Source: Kudoa neothunni (taxonomy: Eukaryota > Cnidaria). Taken from it: a stretch of 64,000 bases of DNA. Shown piece by piece: positions 37,901 to 49,764 of this stretch. Below the pieces are notes generated by a model. The model was not told the DNA's origin and did not search any database. It was given only the letters and a program-made list of their open reading frames with translations. A program made the position numbers and the translations under genes. Every line of letters starts with the position of its first letter. Positions within the stretch are counted from its first letter, which is position 1. Location of the stretch: the NCBI GenBank assembly GCA_964304625.1, contig OZ199840.1, positions 682,001 to 746,000 on the forward strand, read 5' to 3'.

Positions 37901-40900
37901 TACATAATTTCATACTTATTTAATATATGAGTGATCGATATCTGGATTAAATTATTTTAAAACTATTATAAAAATAAATAAAATGAATCTGAAGTCTTTT
38001 TACTTTATAAAAATAGCCATTCCCTTAATATTACGTAAAATTAATTTTTTCGGTGCCACGACGTTTTTATTTAAAAATGTATTTACAAATATTTTTTAAT
38101 TAATATTGTTCGTCCGCTTATTATAATATTTTTATTTAATTTAAGTATTCGTATTTCCATATAGTAGGACAAAAAATATGGAAATTAATATTCAGTTGTT
38201 GAATACTGTTGTTTTATTATCGAGTTAATTCAATCTGTTGTATAAATATTTATACAGTGGGTGACCACTCGTTCGTAATTTTTAAGATAGTGTGAGCGGT
38301 ATTAAAAGGGAAACAATGCTATAGATCAACTATAAAGATAATTTATTCTGGGGTAAATTTCTCGGTTATAGTAATATATTTAAGTTCTCTGACAATTATC
38401 GTGTATTCCTCGTCCAACATCCGTTTGATGTTTATTACTATTTGAACCACGATATTTAATGTAATGTCTTAAATTGGACAAATGAGAGAGAGGGGTAATT
38501 CTGAATGGAATAATTCTTCGCCTTATGCCATCGAGTTTATGAAATTTGTCGTCTCTGATACAGTTACCCTCACTTAAAAATAATTAATATTGGCGTCATT
38601 TTCAATATTGTTTCCGCTCCACATCCTCGCTGGTTTTGGAAAAACTTTGTTATTTCATATTTCTCTTTTAATGTCCTAACTGAGTTTTTATTTCTGTTCT
38701 CCATTTCGCCAACAATCTAAAACAAATCTGAACGCAACTGAAAAAGCCACGAACCACATTTCACTACAGAATAATCCAGAAAAAACATAATTGATTAATT
38801 TAAAAATATGTTTATTTGTATTGATAAAGGTCAAATAAATGTTTTTAGATAGTTCTAGAATTAAATAGCTTATTATAATCTTATGTGTACGTTGATTTTT
38901 TAATATTTTCTCAAATTACGAACTACACGTGAGCCATCGCATTGCTTAAATAGCCGGTCATTAAATATTTTGAATGAAACCATTTAAATAAAGAAAATTA
39001 ACAGATATTTTTCTAAAAAAACAAGAATAAATAGAAAGCTGAGTCTATATTTCAAAATACACTTCAATTATCAATTCTTCATGAGTCTTCATTTATGTTA
39101 GTATGGAAAAATTCCACGTTTTTATTAATAATTATATTATTATTACTCAAAATTATTTTTGCAAACGTTTAATTATTAACAGCTAAAACAAACGACAGAA
39201 AAATTAATAAAAAACATAACTTTGAAGTATCTAAATAGAAGGAAATAGTTATTTAAATTTGTAAGCTCGTTCAAAATAACGTTTTAAACTTTACCCACTA
39301 TCTTCTTCGTACACATTTTATCTTCTCTTCTGAATAGATTTAGGGAATTATTCACCTACTGTATAGTTAATTAATTATAATTTAACCGAAAGATGCGAGG
39401 ACGCTTATTGTTTTAAGAATATAATAATTTTGTATGGATGGTATCTTTAGTTACTTTTTCATTGAGTATATGTAAGGTTTAAATTTTAATCTTAAAATAA
39501 ATTGTCTCCTAATAATTTTGGTTCTATTTAACACTTTCTTGAGTTTATATTAAAATAATACATTAAATGAATAATATATTTTTTTAGAAACTAATGTAAA
39601 TGATCATCAATGGAATTACGGACTGTTGGGAGGGGATATAGTACAGATTGTATCTATATTGAGACTGCTCTCTAGTCAGCTGAAGGGAATACCTCTTGAT
39701 GAAATTAGCTATATTGTAAAAATCTTCACAAAATATTATTTCTTTGATAGTTTTTAGAAATTGATACAAATATATGACGCATTATTTAACGCTCTCAACA
39801 CAAGAGAATGGGGTATAATACTGAGTGAGCCACACGATGAACGAATTTTTACCTCATTAATCATATCACTGCAATCGGTGCTTGAATCATATCAAACCCG
39901 AGGCTATGTGAAATCATCATCCACAGGGATATTCTATCTAGAGAATATATGTAATGAAGCTTGATATTTAACTGTTGTAATGAATTTATTAAACAGATTT
40001 CAAATTTCAAACGTTTGAGGAGAATAGCCTGAAAATGGAAGATAAAACTATGTTTAGGAACAACGAATTCAGCCTCAAAGTCAATTCCACCAACAGCTAC
40101 GTTTGTATGTTAATTGTTATATTTATTAAAACACTAATCCATACTGTCGTATCAATTGATTATACTCCATAGATTTAAATTATACCATAATAAGAATAAA
40201 CACCCTGGAAAAATACTTTAATAGTATGGGAGAATCCTATCGAAAAAATTACAAACTCAATGTTGAAAGGTAGTTTTATTCAGAAGGGCAAATTTATTTC
40301 TTACATAATATTATTTGGTTAGTTTCACACCACACCACCTTTCACGTTACTTTTTTATGGCACCTATTTCAAACGATGTTGCTGTGGTGACGACAACAAA
40401 ATATTGGCAATCAAACTATCTCCTTCGTTACAACTACAGCTTCAATAAAAACTTTATTTCAACAAATTTTGTATATTTCATTCTGATAACAATGTGTACG
40501 AGTTTTTGACTGGTTTTTCTAGTATGGCATCCCAAAAGAGTGTTATATTGTTGTGGAAAAGTGACTTTAACTAGTCATTGTTTCATGCAATTACATATTG
40601 GATTTTATAGAAATCAGTACGAAAGCGATTTGCAAAGATGTGATTTTATCGAGGATCAGCATCATTGGGACTGTTTGTGTGATGCAACTGGATTGTTATT
40701 TGTTAAATATGATGTAAGAATTGATTAAATTTATTGGATAGCACAATATTATATCTCACCCAATTATATTTTTTTCCTTAGACATCGCCGTATATAAACG
40801 TCAAATACATAAAAGTAGCTGTGAAGAACGAGGCCCCATCCACCTATTTGAATGTGACCAAAACCAACGTGACTGTTCCCCTAACAGTATGGAGTTTCAA

Positions 40901-41380
40901 GCAAACCCCTATATCCAGATCAACCGGCATAATCTTTTTCTTCTTGATCATACTATTGCTACTGTTACTTTTCGTAACGTTAGTGACCATCTTGCTATGC
41001 TACAGGTAGCTTATTATCGCCCGATTTTAAGTCATGACAACTATCTCTAAATAGGAAATCAGAAGAGAGGAAATCATTGGGTATTAAAATTACATTTTGA
41101 TTACGCTGATGCTCAACTATTATAATGTGAATAGAATCCATGAAGAAAGTGGAAAAAGGATCCACGCATAAATACCACAGTGAAACCTATTCAATATCAA
41201 ACACAAAATTGGACGATCACATATTGGACGATCTTGGCGCTAAATATTTTGCGAATAAGTAATGTTTAGTAGAGCACTACAATCAAACTCACTAATTCTA
41301 GTCGAGCGACTGATTCTGAGATGGATCGAGCCATCTATATAGATTTGGTAAAAGCGAAAATGAACAACTCGGATCTATGA
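34905..41380 (+). CDS. Single-pass receptor: MANSC-like, SEA, HormR, GAIN
   Basis: Seventeen phase-consistent exons, 3,291 nt, 1,096 aa, no frame slip. A signal peptide lies in exon 1 (34905-34992). Two Cys-rich modules of MANSC type follow, each with QC.DSCC, CN and a CY pair (35160-35330 and 35580-35760). Next is a SEA-like stretch (35949-36270), then a hormone-receptor motif ending ECDPDESTWKPPSFRYC (36460-36560). A GAIN-like region spans 36646-40713, ending in a GPS-like Cys/Trp pattern (CDFIEDQHHWDCLCDATG) that lacks the H-L-S/T cleavage triad. One membrane helix (STGIIFFFLIILLLLLLF) and a tail of about 80 residues follow. The extracellular order is that of adhesion GPCRs, but the stop comes after one helix, so no 7TM bundle. 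Ligand unknown. One intron appears to be only 27 nt (40496-40522) and another is 2.46 kb. Confidence 0.75.
37124..39587 (+). other. Long intron of the receptor-like gene
   Basis: Donor GTATTT after exon end 37123 and acceptor TTTTTTAG before 39588 give matching phase (A + AA). At 2,464 bp it is about fifty times longer than the gene's other introns. It separates the HormR and linker part from the GAIN core. No exon, element or RNA gene was recognised inside. Confidence 0.6.
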
Positions 41381-42035
41381 TGATGATTCCAATAACAAAT
41401 GTAAAATTTATGTTAGGTTGTATCTATTTTATACGTTAGTATTTTTGGACAATTAATTTAAAAGATTCATGATTTTTCCCCTCATAATTTCCGTTTATTA
41501 TTACTGAAGGAATATGTCTTCCTATAAAAAATAATATTTCGCATCTAATAATACGTTAAATTTTAAATTCTTACGTTTATTAAATAAATTTTTGAAATTA
41601 TTATATTTGTACAATAAAAACCTGCAAAAAAGTTATTGATAGATATTAATAAAACATTAAACATACCAGTCAATTAGATTCACATGAAAATGGAGGTTTA
41701 TTTTATAGGTTGAAGGCGATATAAATAACTTTGGGGTCATTTTGGCGCCTTTAGATAAATTATTGCGCATCTGAAGTCTTAATTCTTTTTGTTTATGTAA
41801 AATAAATTCATAAGTTAATAAATGATAAAAATTCTCCTTGTAAAATAATACAAATTAATCATATAATCTTCGCGCGTTCACCATTGTTGTGGAAGGAGAC
41901 ACTATCAAATAAGTTAGCATTCGGATTTTACTTTAGCTTTGAAGAATTCAACGAATAAAATATTCCGATACATCATTATTAAAATAATTCAATAAAATGT
42001 GCTATTCAACATCTCACGAGAACAAAAGGGCGTTA
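41381..42035. other. Receptor 3' flank
   Basis: AT-rich, with no gene recognised. Likely 3' UTR and intergenic DNA before the SINE-like copy B. Confidence 0.4.
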
Positions 42036-42526
42036 TTTTGTTTACAAGTTGAAACCCTTGGCACACTTTTTTAGGTCATTAAGTTGGGGCTGGTTAGACC
42101 CTCTTCATTTACGCTGTAGGCTCCGCAGCGTCATATTAGGTCGACTTACTTTTATGCGGTAGTGTGGTATTTTAACATGCAAAACATCCTCGTTTCGGAG
42201 CAATCATCACATCAACCATACCCTAATAAAATAACCCAGAATTAGTTTAGGAAAGTCGTTTGAATGGGGGCGTCGGCTCTACGGGAACCCCCTACCGGGT
42301 TATATTTCGTTCCTGTACTCCGGTGTTTACGAGTTTATGAGCGCCCCAAATTTACTTTCCGCCAGGCTTCTCTCCCAGCTGCAAGCAAGACCACGATATA
42401 TCGTAGATCCTTGCAATTACTGAAGTCTTCCTAATTAATTTCGGATTAGGAGTACAGGAACGCCTGGACTAAGTCTCGAACTCACAACCTCACAGTATGC
42501 GAGTTCGACCTTACGTCACTATGCCA
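42036..42526 (-). repeat. SINE-like repeat, copy B
   Basis: Reverse-complement partner of 9891-10369 over about 480 bp, with a TTTTGTTTAC start equal to the A-rich 3' tail of copy A. The promoter-like head is clearest here: on the minus strand TGGCATAGTGA, then GAGTTCGAGAC. An open frame at 42497-42757 begins in the repeat and runs into flanking DNA; I treat it as chance. Confidence 0.6.
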
Positions 42527-43311
42527 AATTACCCAGACAATGAAACTAGGCGAATACATTGCAACTTCGAAGCTCGTCTAAAAAGAATTCGACTAAAAAT
42601 TTTGAATCATAAACACTATCGAGTTCGAACACATATAGAAAGGGTATTCAGAACAAATTCGTTCGGAGCGAAGAAAACAATTTCTGGAAGAAGAATCGGT
42701 CAATCAAATTATGCAAACGTTATCGTAAGAGAAACTTTAATAACCCCTATCCTATGACAACCAGAAAATATTATCCTATATTTTATTCAATATTTATTTG
42801 TCATATTTTTATAAAGAGAAGGTATTCATGTTTTTTCATAAATAAGAATAAAAATTGTCTTTATTAGAATTAGCAATAACGGATTAAATTAATTTCCATT
42901 ATTTTGTATTTTGTGCGAGAAAAAAATTATTCGAATTTCAAACACACTTCTAGAAAAGAAAGATTATGGTCGAAGTCCGAGGGAGCACCATACATATTTT
43001 TTAAAATAATACAAATATATTGGGAGAACAATCTAAAAATAGGCGAATAAATGTTTATATATAATTGTAAAAATATATTCGGATAAAAAATAAAAAAATG
43101 CGAATTAAAATGTAAAATATAGGATCAAATAGAGTTCCATAAATAACTACGGACGATAATGTTAATCATCTTTTATTTTGTAGTTACAATCTTCAATATT
43201 TGGAATGAAAACTTTTGAACTACACTGACTTCGGTCGAGTGTTTTGTTTCGCTATTTAACTCCTAAAAATACCATCCAACAAAACAACTGTTACCTTTCT
43301 AGACCGCATCA
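42527..43311. other. Intergenic, no feature seen
   Basis: AT-rich DNA between the SINE-like copy and the 3' end of PTDSS1. Nothing further was recognised. Confidence 0.4.
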
Positions 43312-45121
43312 TCATAAATGCAAGTATAAGTATGCATATGAAAAACTAAAAATGAAATTAAACGATCGAATAGATTCAATTACCACAAGCAAAAACAATA
43401 ATACTTGGAAAAGCAACCAATAAATGAGGTTCATTAATTGAATATTTTTAAACAGCGCCATTCCATGTTTGACACACACACAAGCTTCGATACATGTGAT
43501 AGCACTACAAACGACACCACCCAAATTATTTTTTTGAAGAATTTAACAAATACATAAACACCCAGCAATGTGTACCCAGTCGATTACAGCGCGCATCAGA
43601 AATGTATAGATAATATTGTCTATTATAAGTGGGAACATATGAGATAAAATAATAAATGGTGATTTTATGGAAAACCTCAGCCCAGGAGCAACCAATATCA
43701 ATATAATCCCAAGACGAATTAAATTCAAATAGTTTTTGGATGGGATCACAAATATGTGTTTGAGAAAAAAACAATTGAGTTCATTAATCTATCACAAAAA
43801 TTAGATTAACTCATGACAATAATAAATCAACCTGAAAAAATAGAACAAGAAGACACAACTGGAGATATCTTCTATAAGGCGAACTGGTGCACATCCATGA
43901 GACATTTGACCAACTGGAATCAAAACGAAATTAAAAATGACAATTTGTGGCCGAATAATAAAATTAATTACCTTTCAGGTGTGAATTGTAAAATAACTCG
44001 TTTCAACTTCATTTTTGTTCCCTCAATAGCTCTAAACAATCATCATTAATAGCTTTAATAGTAGCCATAAAAAATAAACCCACTTAAAACTTTCCCATTT
44101 ATATTGTTTCATCTCCAACAGCTTACACAAATACAATCCGGTATATATCCCGAGACCATTACACAAAAGCACATCCAAAATTAATGAATCCCACCAACAC
44201 TCAGCGAAATTAGGCAACAAATGAATAAATGCTACCTACACACAATCAATCAATCGATCATATCCAATCTAGATTTATATTCAAATAAAATAACTACTAT
44301 CTCACCTCTGTAATCTCCCACATAACACTAATAACCCAAAGCATCTCGGCATGACGCAGCACCATAGCTTTAGCTACATTGCCCAAAAAATGAGCCACTG
44401 TAAACACATCAAACTGATCTACAAAAGTCTTCCACTTATCACAGTTGACTTTATAAACCTGTTGAATCGAAAGAGATTGTTCTGTTAATTCCTAAATTAA
44501 GATGTTACTTTGGTATCGGGAGAGGCCAACTTTAGTTCCGGGTCAATAAAATATAAAACATTTTTCACCGTGGCATAACTTTGAAATAGAAAAAAAATGA
44601 GTATCATCAGGTAGACCACCGAGATTCCTTTATAAAAGATACATAAAATACATGAAGAATATGAATAATTTAAAATTAATAATCGTCCACCTAATACTAT
44701 TCGCCAAACTATGGGATGTGGTCTGGTAAAAGGTCCGTTTGGAAAGGTCATAGACGCGAAAACGATAAAAGCAAAAAAATACAGCCACAAGCCCTATCCA
44801 ATAGTTGTCTTCTACATTGGTTGTTTCGTCGCTAAAAATTGAGATATATGAATTAAATAGTCATTTGATTGCATCGATTTGTTACCGTATAAACGCCTGC
44901 ACTATCAACACTAAAACCATCAAGACGAGGGCTATTAGTGTCCTTGGTTTGTAAAAGTTCCACATGGTAATATGGGAAACCTTGATATCATCGTAGTCAT
45001 GCTCATCTTCACTAGCACTGTACACGTCATCATTGTCCACGATGTACTCTGTGCTGATAGAATTTCGTATCAAAAAATTTCCAACATCTTCTACCCCACA
45101 ATCCCCATCCAGTGGATTCAT
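43312..45121 (-). CDS. PTDSS1: Phosphatidylserine synthase 1/2
   Basis: ER and mitochondria-associated-membrane enzyme that makes phosphatidylserine by base exchange with phosphatidylcholine or -ethanolamine. Ten exons: 45121-44886, 44831-44691, 44627-44509, 44458-44306, 44235-44084, 44031-43972, 43913-43832, 43788-43676, 43619-43554, 43504-43312; introns are 49-70 nt. Hallmarks in order: acidic N-terminus, [10 protein letters not shown] helix, [69 protein letters not shown] and GTHCWVF, then a final hydrophobic stretch. The product is 437 aa (human 473), with the cytosolic tail replaced. Spliced length is 1,315 nt (3n+1): in exon 2 one base must be skipped at a T7 run / TGC codon (44779-44770), between WIGLVAVFF and FIVFASMTF. 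The match is otherwise gap-free. An NRF1-type site lies about 60 bases upstream. Confidence 0.93.
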
Positions 45122-46575
45122 TTGTCACAATAAACAGCTTAGGTTAGTATAAAAAGCTAGTTTATCATATGTTTGTGGACGCGCTTGCGCAAAGAACTGT
45201 GAATTGTTTATAGTTGTTTTTAAGGAGTGTTTGTGGTTGAATTGTTGTTTGTGTGAATTACGATAAAATTACATTGCATATAGATGTAGCATATGTGAAT
45301 ATTAATGTGTTTTTGATTTTATATCATTATGAAAAGTTAATCCACATTAATCGTATACTCCGCGCGAACGTTAAGCCATGGTTACAATATGATGGTAACA
45401 TTTATTCGTTGTTGTCATGTTAAGAAAAAAGCTGTTGTTAAAATTTGAAGAAATATTTTATAAGAAGATTGAAATATGATGATGATGATGATGATGATCA
45501 TTATGACATAAGTTGATGAATAATATTGGACTTCTTAGCATGAATCTGTTTGATCGAAATGTGACGAAGATTAATTTGGATTAATTTATGTGAAATATTT
45601 ATCAACGATGCTGTTGTTATAGTCTAGTGCATGACATCAAACGTCGAAAAAAACGACATTATTATAGACATGTTATTTTCATATTTTTTTGTTTTTTAAG
45701 AACAATTTTGGGTGTAGTAGATATATATATAAAGGATAGATTTTAATAATTTTGGAAACCAATAAATATCTTACTTTGCAATGTGTCGTATTAAGGCGAT
45801 CAATATTTCGAATCACACCTAAGATCAATGTTATGTCGTGATTCAATCATTAATTACTTTTTTATTATTATAATCTTGTTGGTATTATTGTATGAGAGAA
45901 ACTGATGGATGATTATTAAATTAAAAATACAGAATATAGTAATCATTCTTTAATTATAAATTTGATTGGTAAACATGTAACAGTTTAAATAATTTTATAG
46001 TCAGATACAACTGTATAATCAAATGCAACACATATTACACCTATTTTTAATACGTGTGCGATATAAAATGTAAGATGTATTATTAAAAAATATGCGAAAA
46101 ACCGATTAAAAAATGAATTAATAGTTATACCTTGGATGGAGATATGTGACATTATCGATTGAAAACATGATAACTCTTCTACTTTTATACTTACACATTA
46201 AATATTCGGTGTTTAATTTAATATTTTTATTTTTCGAATGATGTATACATAGAAATGTGGAAAACAAATGGTGCGACTGAAGGAGAATAATCTTGGATTA
46301 TTATGTCGGTATAAAAAAGGTTTTTATGCATTTTATTGGATAATATAATACAAAAATTCTTTGCATCTATTTAACATAGAAATTATCCGTAAGATTGAAT
46401 ACATTAAAAACAAACAAATAAATTGGTCGCATAATGGACAAATTGTGAAGATTTTGCACATACGAGAAGACTGGAGGATTAAGTGAGCATTAAGGAGTGG
46501 TTTTGTAATCGAGACTTTGCCCTAAATAATTTGTAATATCCGTGCATATGTGTGCAGTAGATGATATTACTCTAG

Positions 46576-46611
<36 letters not shown>

Positions 46612-47077
46612 ATTCGGATCTTGATGCGTTTAAATTTTACAGTGTCCTTCTTTTTCCCCTAGAGAATAACAGATAACCAACAAAGATTGTATACACATTT
46701 AGTCAATATTTACAGAAATCTTGAATACGATAAAATATTAAGAAAATTTAATAGTAACATTTTGTAATTGAAGAATAATAAATAGTGTCACGAAAGTCAC
46801 TTTATAAAATAATTATTATTTATTATGAGTAAGTTTGGATCGTTCTATTTTTGACTCTGGGTTTCTCTGTATTACTAAAGTCATAACAAATTGACTTTTC
46901 AGCCCGGAATTCACAGAGACATCAAAATGTAAACAGTTACTTTCATGGGGGATAAATGAAAGGATGTTTTGCTAGATTAGGAAAAAATGCCGAGCCATGT
47001 AGTACATCATATCATAGTACATAAATACACCAACGGAAAACATAAACTTTAATAATTAAATAAAATTCAAAAGGGTG
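45122..47077. other. Intergenic with simple repeats
   Basis: Between PTDSS1 and the tRNA. It holds a GAT trinucleotide run (about 45477-45500) and an AT dinucleotide run (about 46579-46606). No gene was recognised. The first part should be the PTDSS1 promoter. Confidence 0.5.
45180..45191. promoter_or_regulatory. NRF1-type site upstream of PTDSS1
   Basis: CGCGCTTGCGCA, a near-perfect GCGC(N)2GCGC palindrome, sits about 60 bases before the PTDSS1 start codon. Its placement mirrors the site before the 16.3 kb gene. Confidence 0.45.
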
Positions 47078-47150
47078 TGATTCCACCGGGGGTCGAACCC
47101 GGGACCTCAAGCGTGTAAAGCTTGCGTGATAACCACTACACTATGGAATC
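47078..47150 (-). tRNA. tRNA-Val (anticodon UAC)
   Basis: The minus strand folds into a full cloverleaf. The acceptor stem is GATTCCA with TGGAATC, discriminator A. The D arm lies in TAGTGTAGTGGTTATCAC (box A). The anticodon stem CAAGC/GCTTG encloses loop TTTACAC, giving UAC. The T arm holds GGTTCGACC (box B). There is no intron. A T4 terminator follows within about ten bases of the 3' end. Confidence 0.95.
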
Positions 47151-49764
47151 CAACAATAGGGATTAGTTGTTTATGTTAACATTATATACACTAAAATATG
47201 TTAAGGTAAATTTGTATTTCGTTCTGTTAGAGAAAATTTATATCATTAATCTTTTCATTTCTAAGATTTTAATATATTTTTCCCATTGTACTAAAAAATT
47301 ACTGCCTCAAGACTCAAACAAAGATTTTAATAGGTTCAGGAGATTCCTCTGAAGACAACCATTTCTCAAGTCAATCGATTTAAATATCACTGTTTTATTT
47401 TATCATTTTCATTGTAAGAGGTTAATATTTATTTAAAACATAGATTTATATTAATATTATAATATTTTTTTTTTACATTCTAAAGGAACGTTTTATTATC
47501 TAGGTAACTAAATTATTCCGGTTCATTATTTTCATTAAAAAAATTTAAAGATTCCTAATACCTTGAGTATTAATTATATAACAATAATTTATGTTATAAT
47601 AGGATCTATGGTATTATTAACACAAAACAAAATCCAGTCTGTTGTAGAAATTCAACATTGTTTATATTAAGACCTCGTCTTTTGATAATTTCACAAATAT
47701 TTACTCATTTAAAAAACCAAATTTCTACTTCTTCCTATTATTTTTAATTAAAAGATCAATATTTATGAATTACGATTACATTACTCTTATAAACGAAAAA
47801 TTAAATCGTTACTCTACACGTAATGACTAATAGTAATGATGATGATGATAACTACGAGTCAAATATATGGTAATCCTAATGTTTAAACATACCTATTTAA
47901 TTATTAATTATTAAATATCAAAATTGATTTATTAATTTATTGTGAATAATATTTTTTAATGACACCTTAGATATTATCCCGCATTCAGGAAGATGAGAGA
48001 AATCATTTTTTAATCATTAATGACTTCCTGACCGTTTCTTGGAGTTGATTCAAAATATACTTAACTCTTTCTACGACAAAAGGTGCTCATGAAGCAAATA
48101 TAACAATATATGAGAGTAATGAGGAGTTGGCGCTTTATGCAATGAATAAAACTCTAATCTGGATAATTTGAATAAACTTATAAAAAAACTTTAAATAATA
48201 ATAACAAAATTATAAACCTAATTGTTTATATCCTCTAAAATAAAAAAATTCCATATTACCTCAATTTCAAGATTATTTAAAAATTAATGAAATATCTTAT
48301 AAATTTTAAAAATTCTCACGAGTGTAATTGAACGACGCAAATAACACTAAACTATTTACTCTAGATTCGATATGATTTTCCATTTTATATTATAACTCCT
48401 TTATTATAAAACTTCTCATTCATTAAATGTATCCGTCGTTTTAATCCCAAAATAATAATTTAGCCAACTTGTATTAAACCATTTTAATTGGTCTAAATAC
48501 ATAAAACAAATCTCATAAAATCTTATTAACTAAAAATAACTCGCATCGTCGTTCTAACAGAGTAATTAAGTAAAAACAACAGCAACGATTCATACTGTGC
48601 TAAGCATTAGGTGTTAGGTGGCAGATACAAAAAAGCCATCGATAAACTGAAGCTAGTCTGACGTTAAAAGCTATTTTTCTCATAAACTAGATTGTATTCT
48701 ACTGGATTTACTTGTTAACAACACACAGAGGCAAACTGAGTAATTATTTTATTAATTAAAATAGGAAGTGTGGGAATAAGCTGACAGTGATTGTATAAAT
48801 AATTGCGGCGAAAAGTACACGAGGCCAAGCGTAATTAGTTAACAAAAGATAAAATTTGAGGAAACTGCATGCATCAGTTAAAAGAAAACGAATTTAATTC
48901 AGCTTCAATAGGAAACATTGGAAGCATATGTTTTTTAATTGTTTGTAAAAGTGTGAGTGTTGGTTACGCAAAGTTGTCTAGATTAACATAATCGCGACGA
49001 CCGTCATGAACCATTTTATATCGGCATTTTTATGAACTGGTACTTTTATGACCAGCCTTCGATAATGCCTAAGAGACAAACACGTGAACATTGTCCGACC
49101 GAAAATATCCGAACAGCCACACAAATGAGCATTTGTTTTCAATATAAAGTAAGATTAGGTTTTATTTTAATATTAGAGCTCGCTGAAATATATTATCAAA
49201 TTTTCCAAACATTACTTATTGAAAATGATGTTATATAGATGGTTTAATAAATTAAGAAACACAACGATAAGCTGCCTATTGTGTTGAAGGATTAGATTTT
49301 TTTAGTCACATTATCTAATCACATAATTATAATAGTTTCATAAAGAATAAAATAATTTTGGTATTAAGGGGTACAAGAATAACCTAATTTTTAGGTAAAT
49401 AGAACCGAGGATTAGAGATAACAATTTGTTTTGTTGTTATCCGTAACGTATAGTATTTTCGGATTACATTATAAGTTAACCTTGCGTGACTGATTATAGT
49501 TCATATGCGCATTTATTTGTCATTTGAGTTGAGCACGACGAATGATTTAGCATTTGGTGGTACAGAGGATATCACGCTCAACATAATGACGTATACTGTT
49601 TCCTACATTGGGAGGGGGATTTGTGTGTTAATTGTCCTGTTTTAAGCTGGTCTTAAATAATAATAATAACAACCATAATCCTTATATTTAATGCGTTTGA
49701 CTCGATATCATTTTTATATTGATTACTGAAAGTTTCAGTGCCAACCTATAATTATAACATTACC
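47151..49764. other. Intergenic, no feature seen
   Basis: AT-rich DNA with only short chance frames. No coding exon, RNA gene or repeat family was recognised. Confidence 0.4.

Noticed and set aside
42497-42757. 86-codon Arg-rich frame
   Set aside because: It starts inside SINE-like copy B and runs into flanking DNA. It has no family features and no sign of constraint.
5446-44779. A genome-wide four-base Cys codon
   Set aside because: Dozens of TGT and TGC codons in the same genes, including AAN-TGY ones in the importin-like gene and SETD2 (KNCTG), are read as triplets. At most, a subset of sites would slip.
46579-46606. AT dinucleotide run as a regulatory element
   Set aside because: An ordinary microsatellite in AT-rich DNA.
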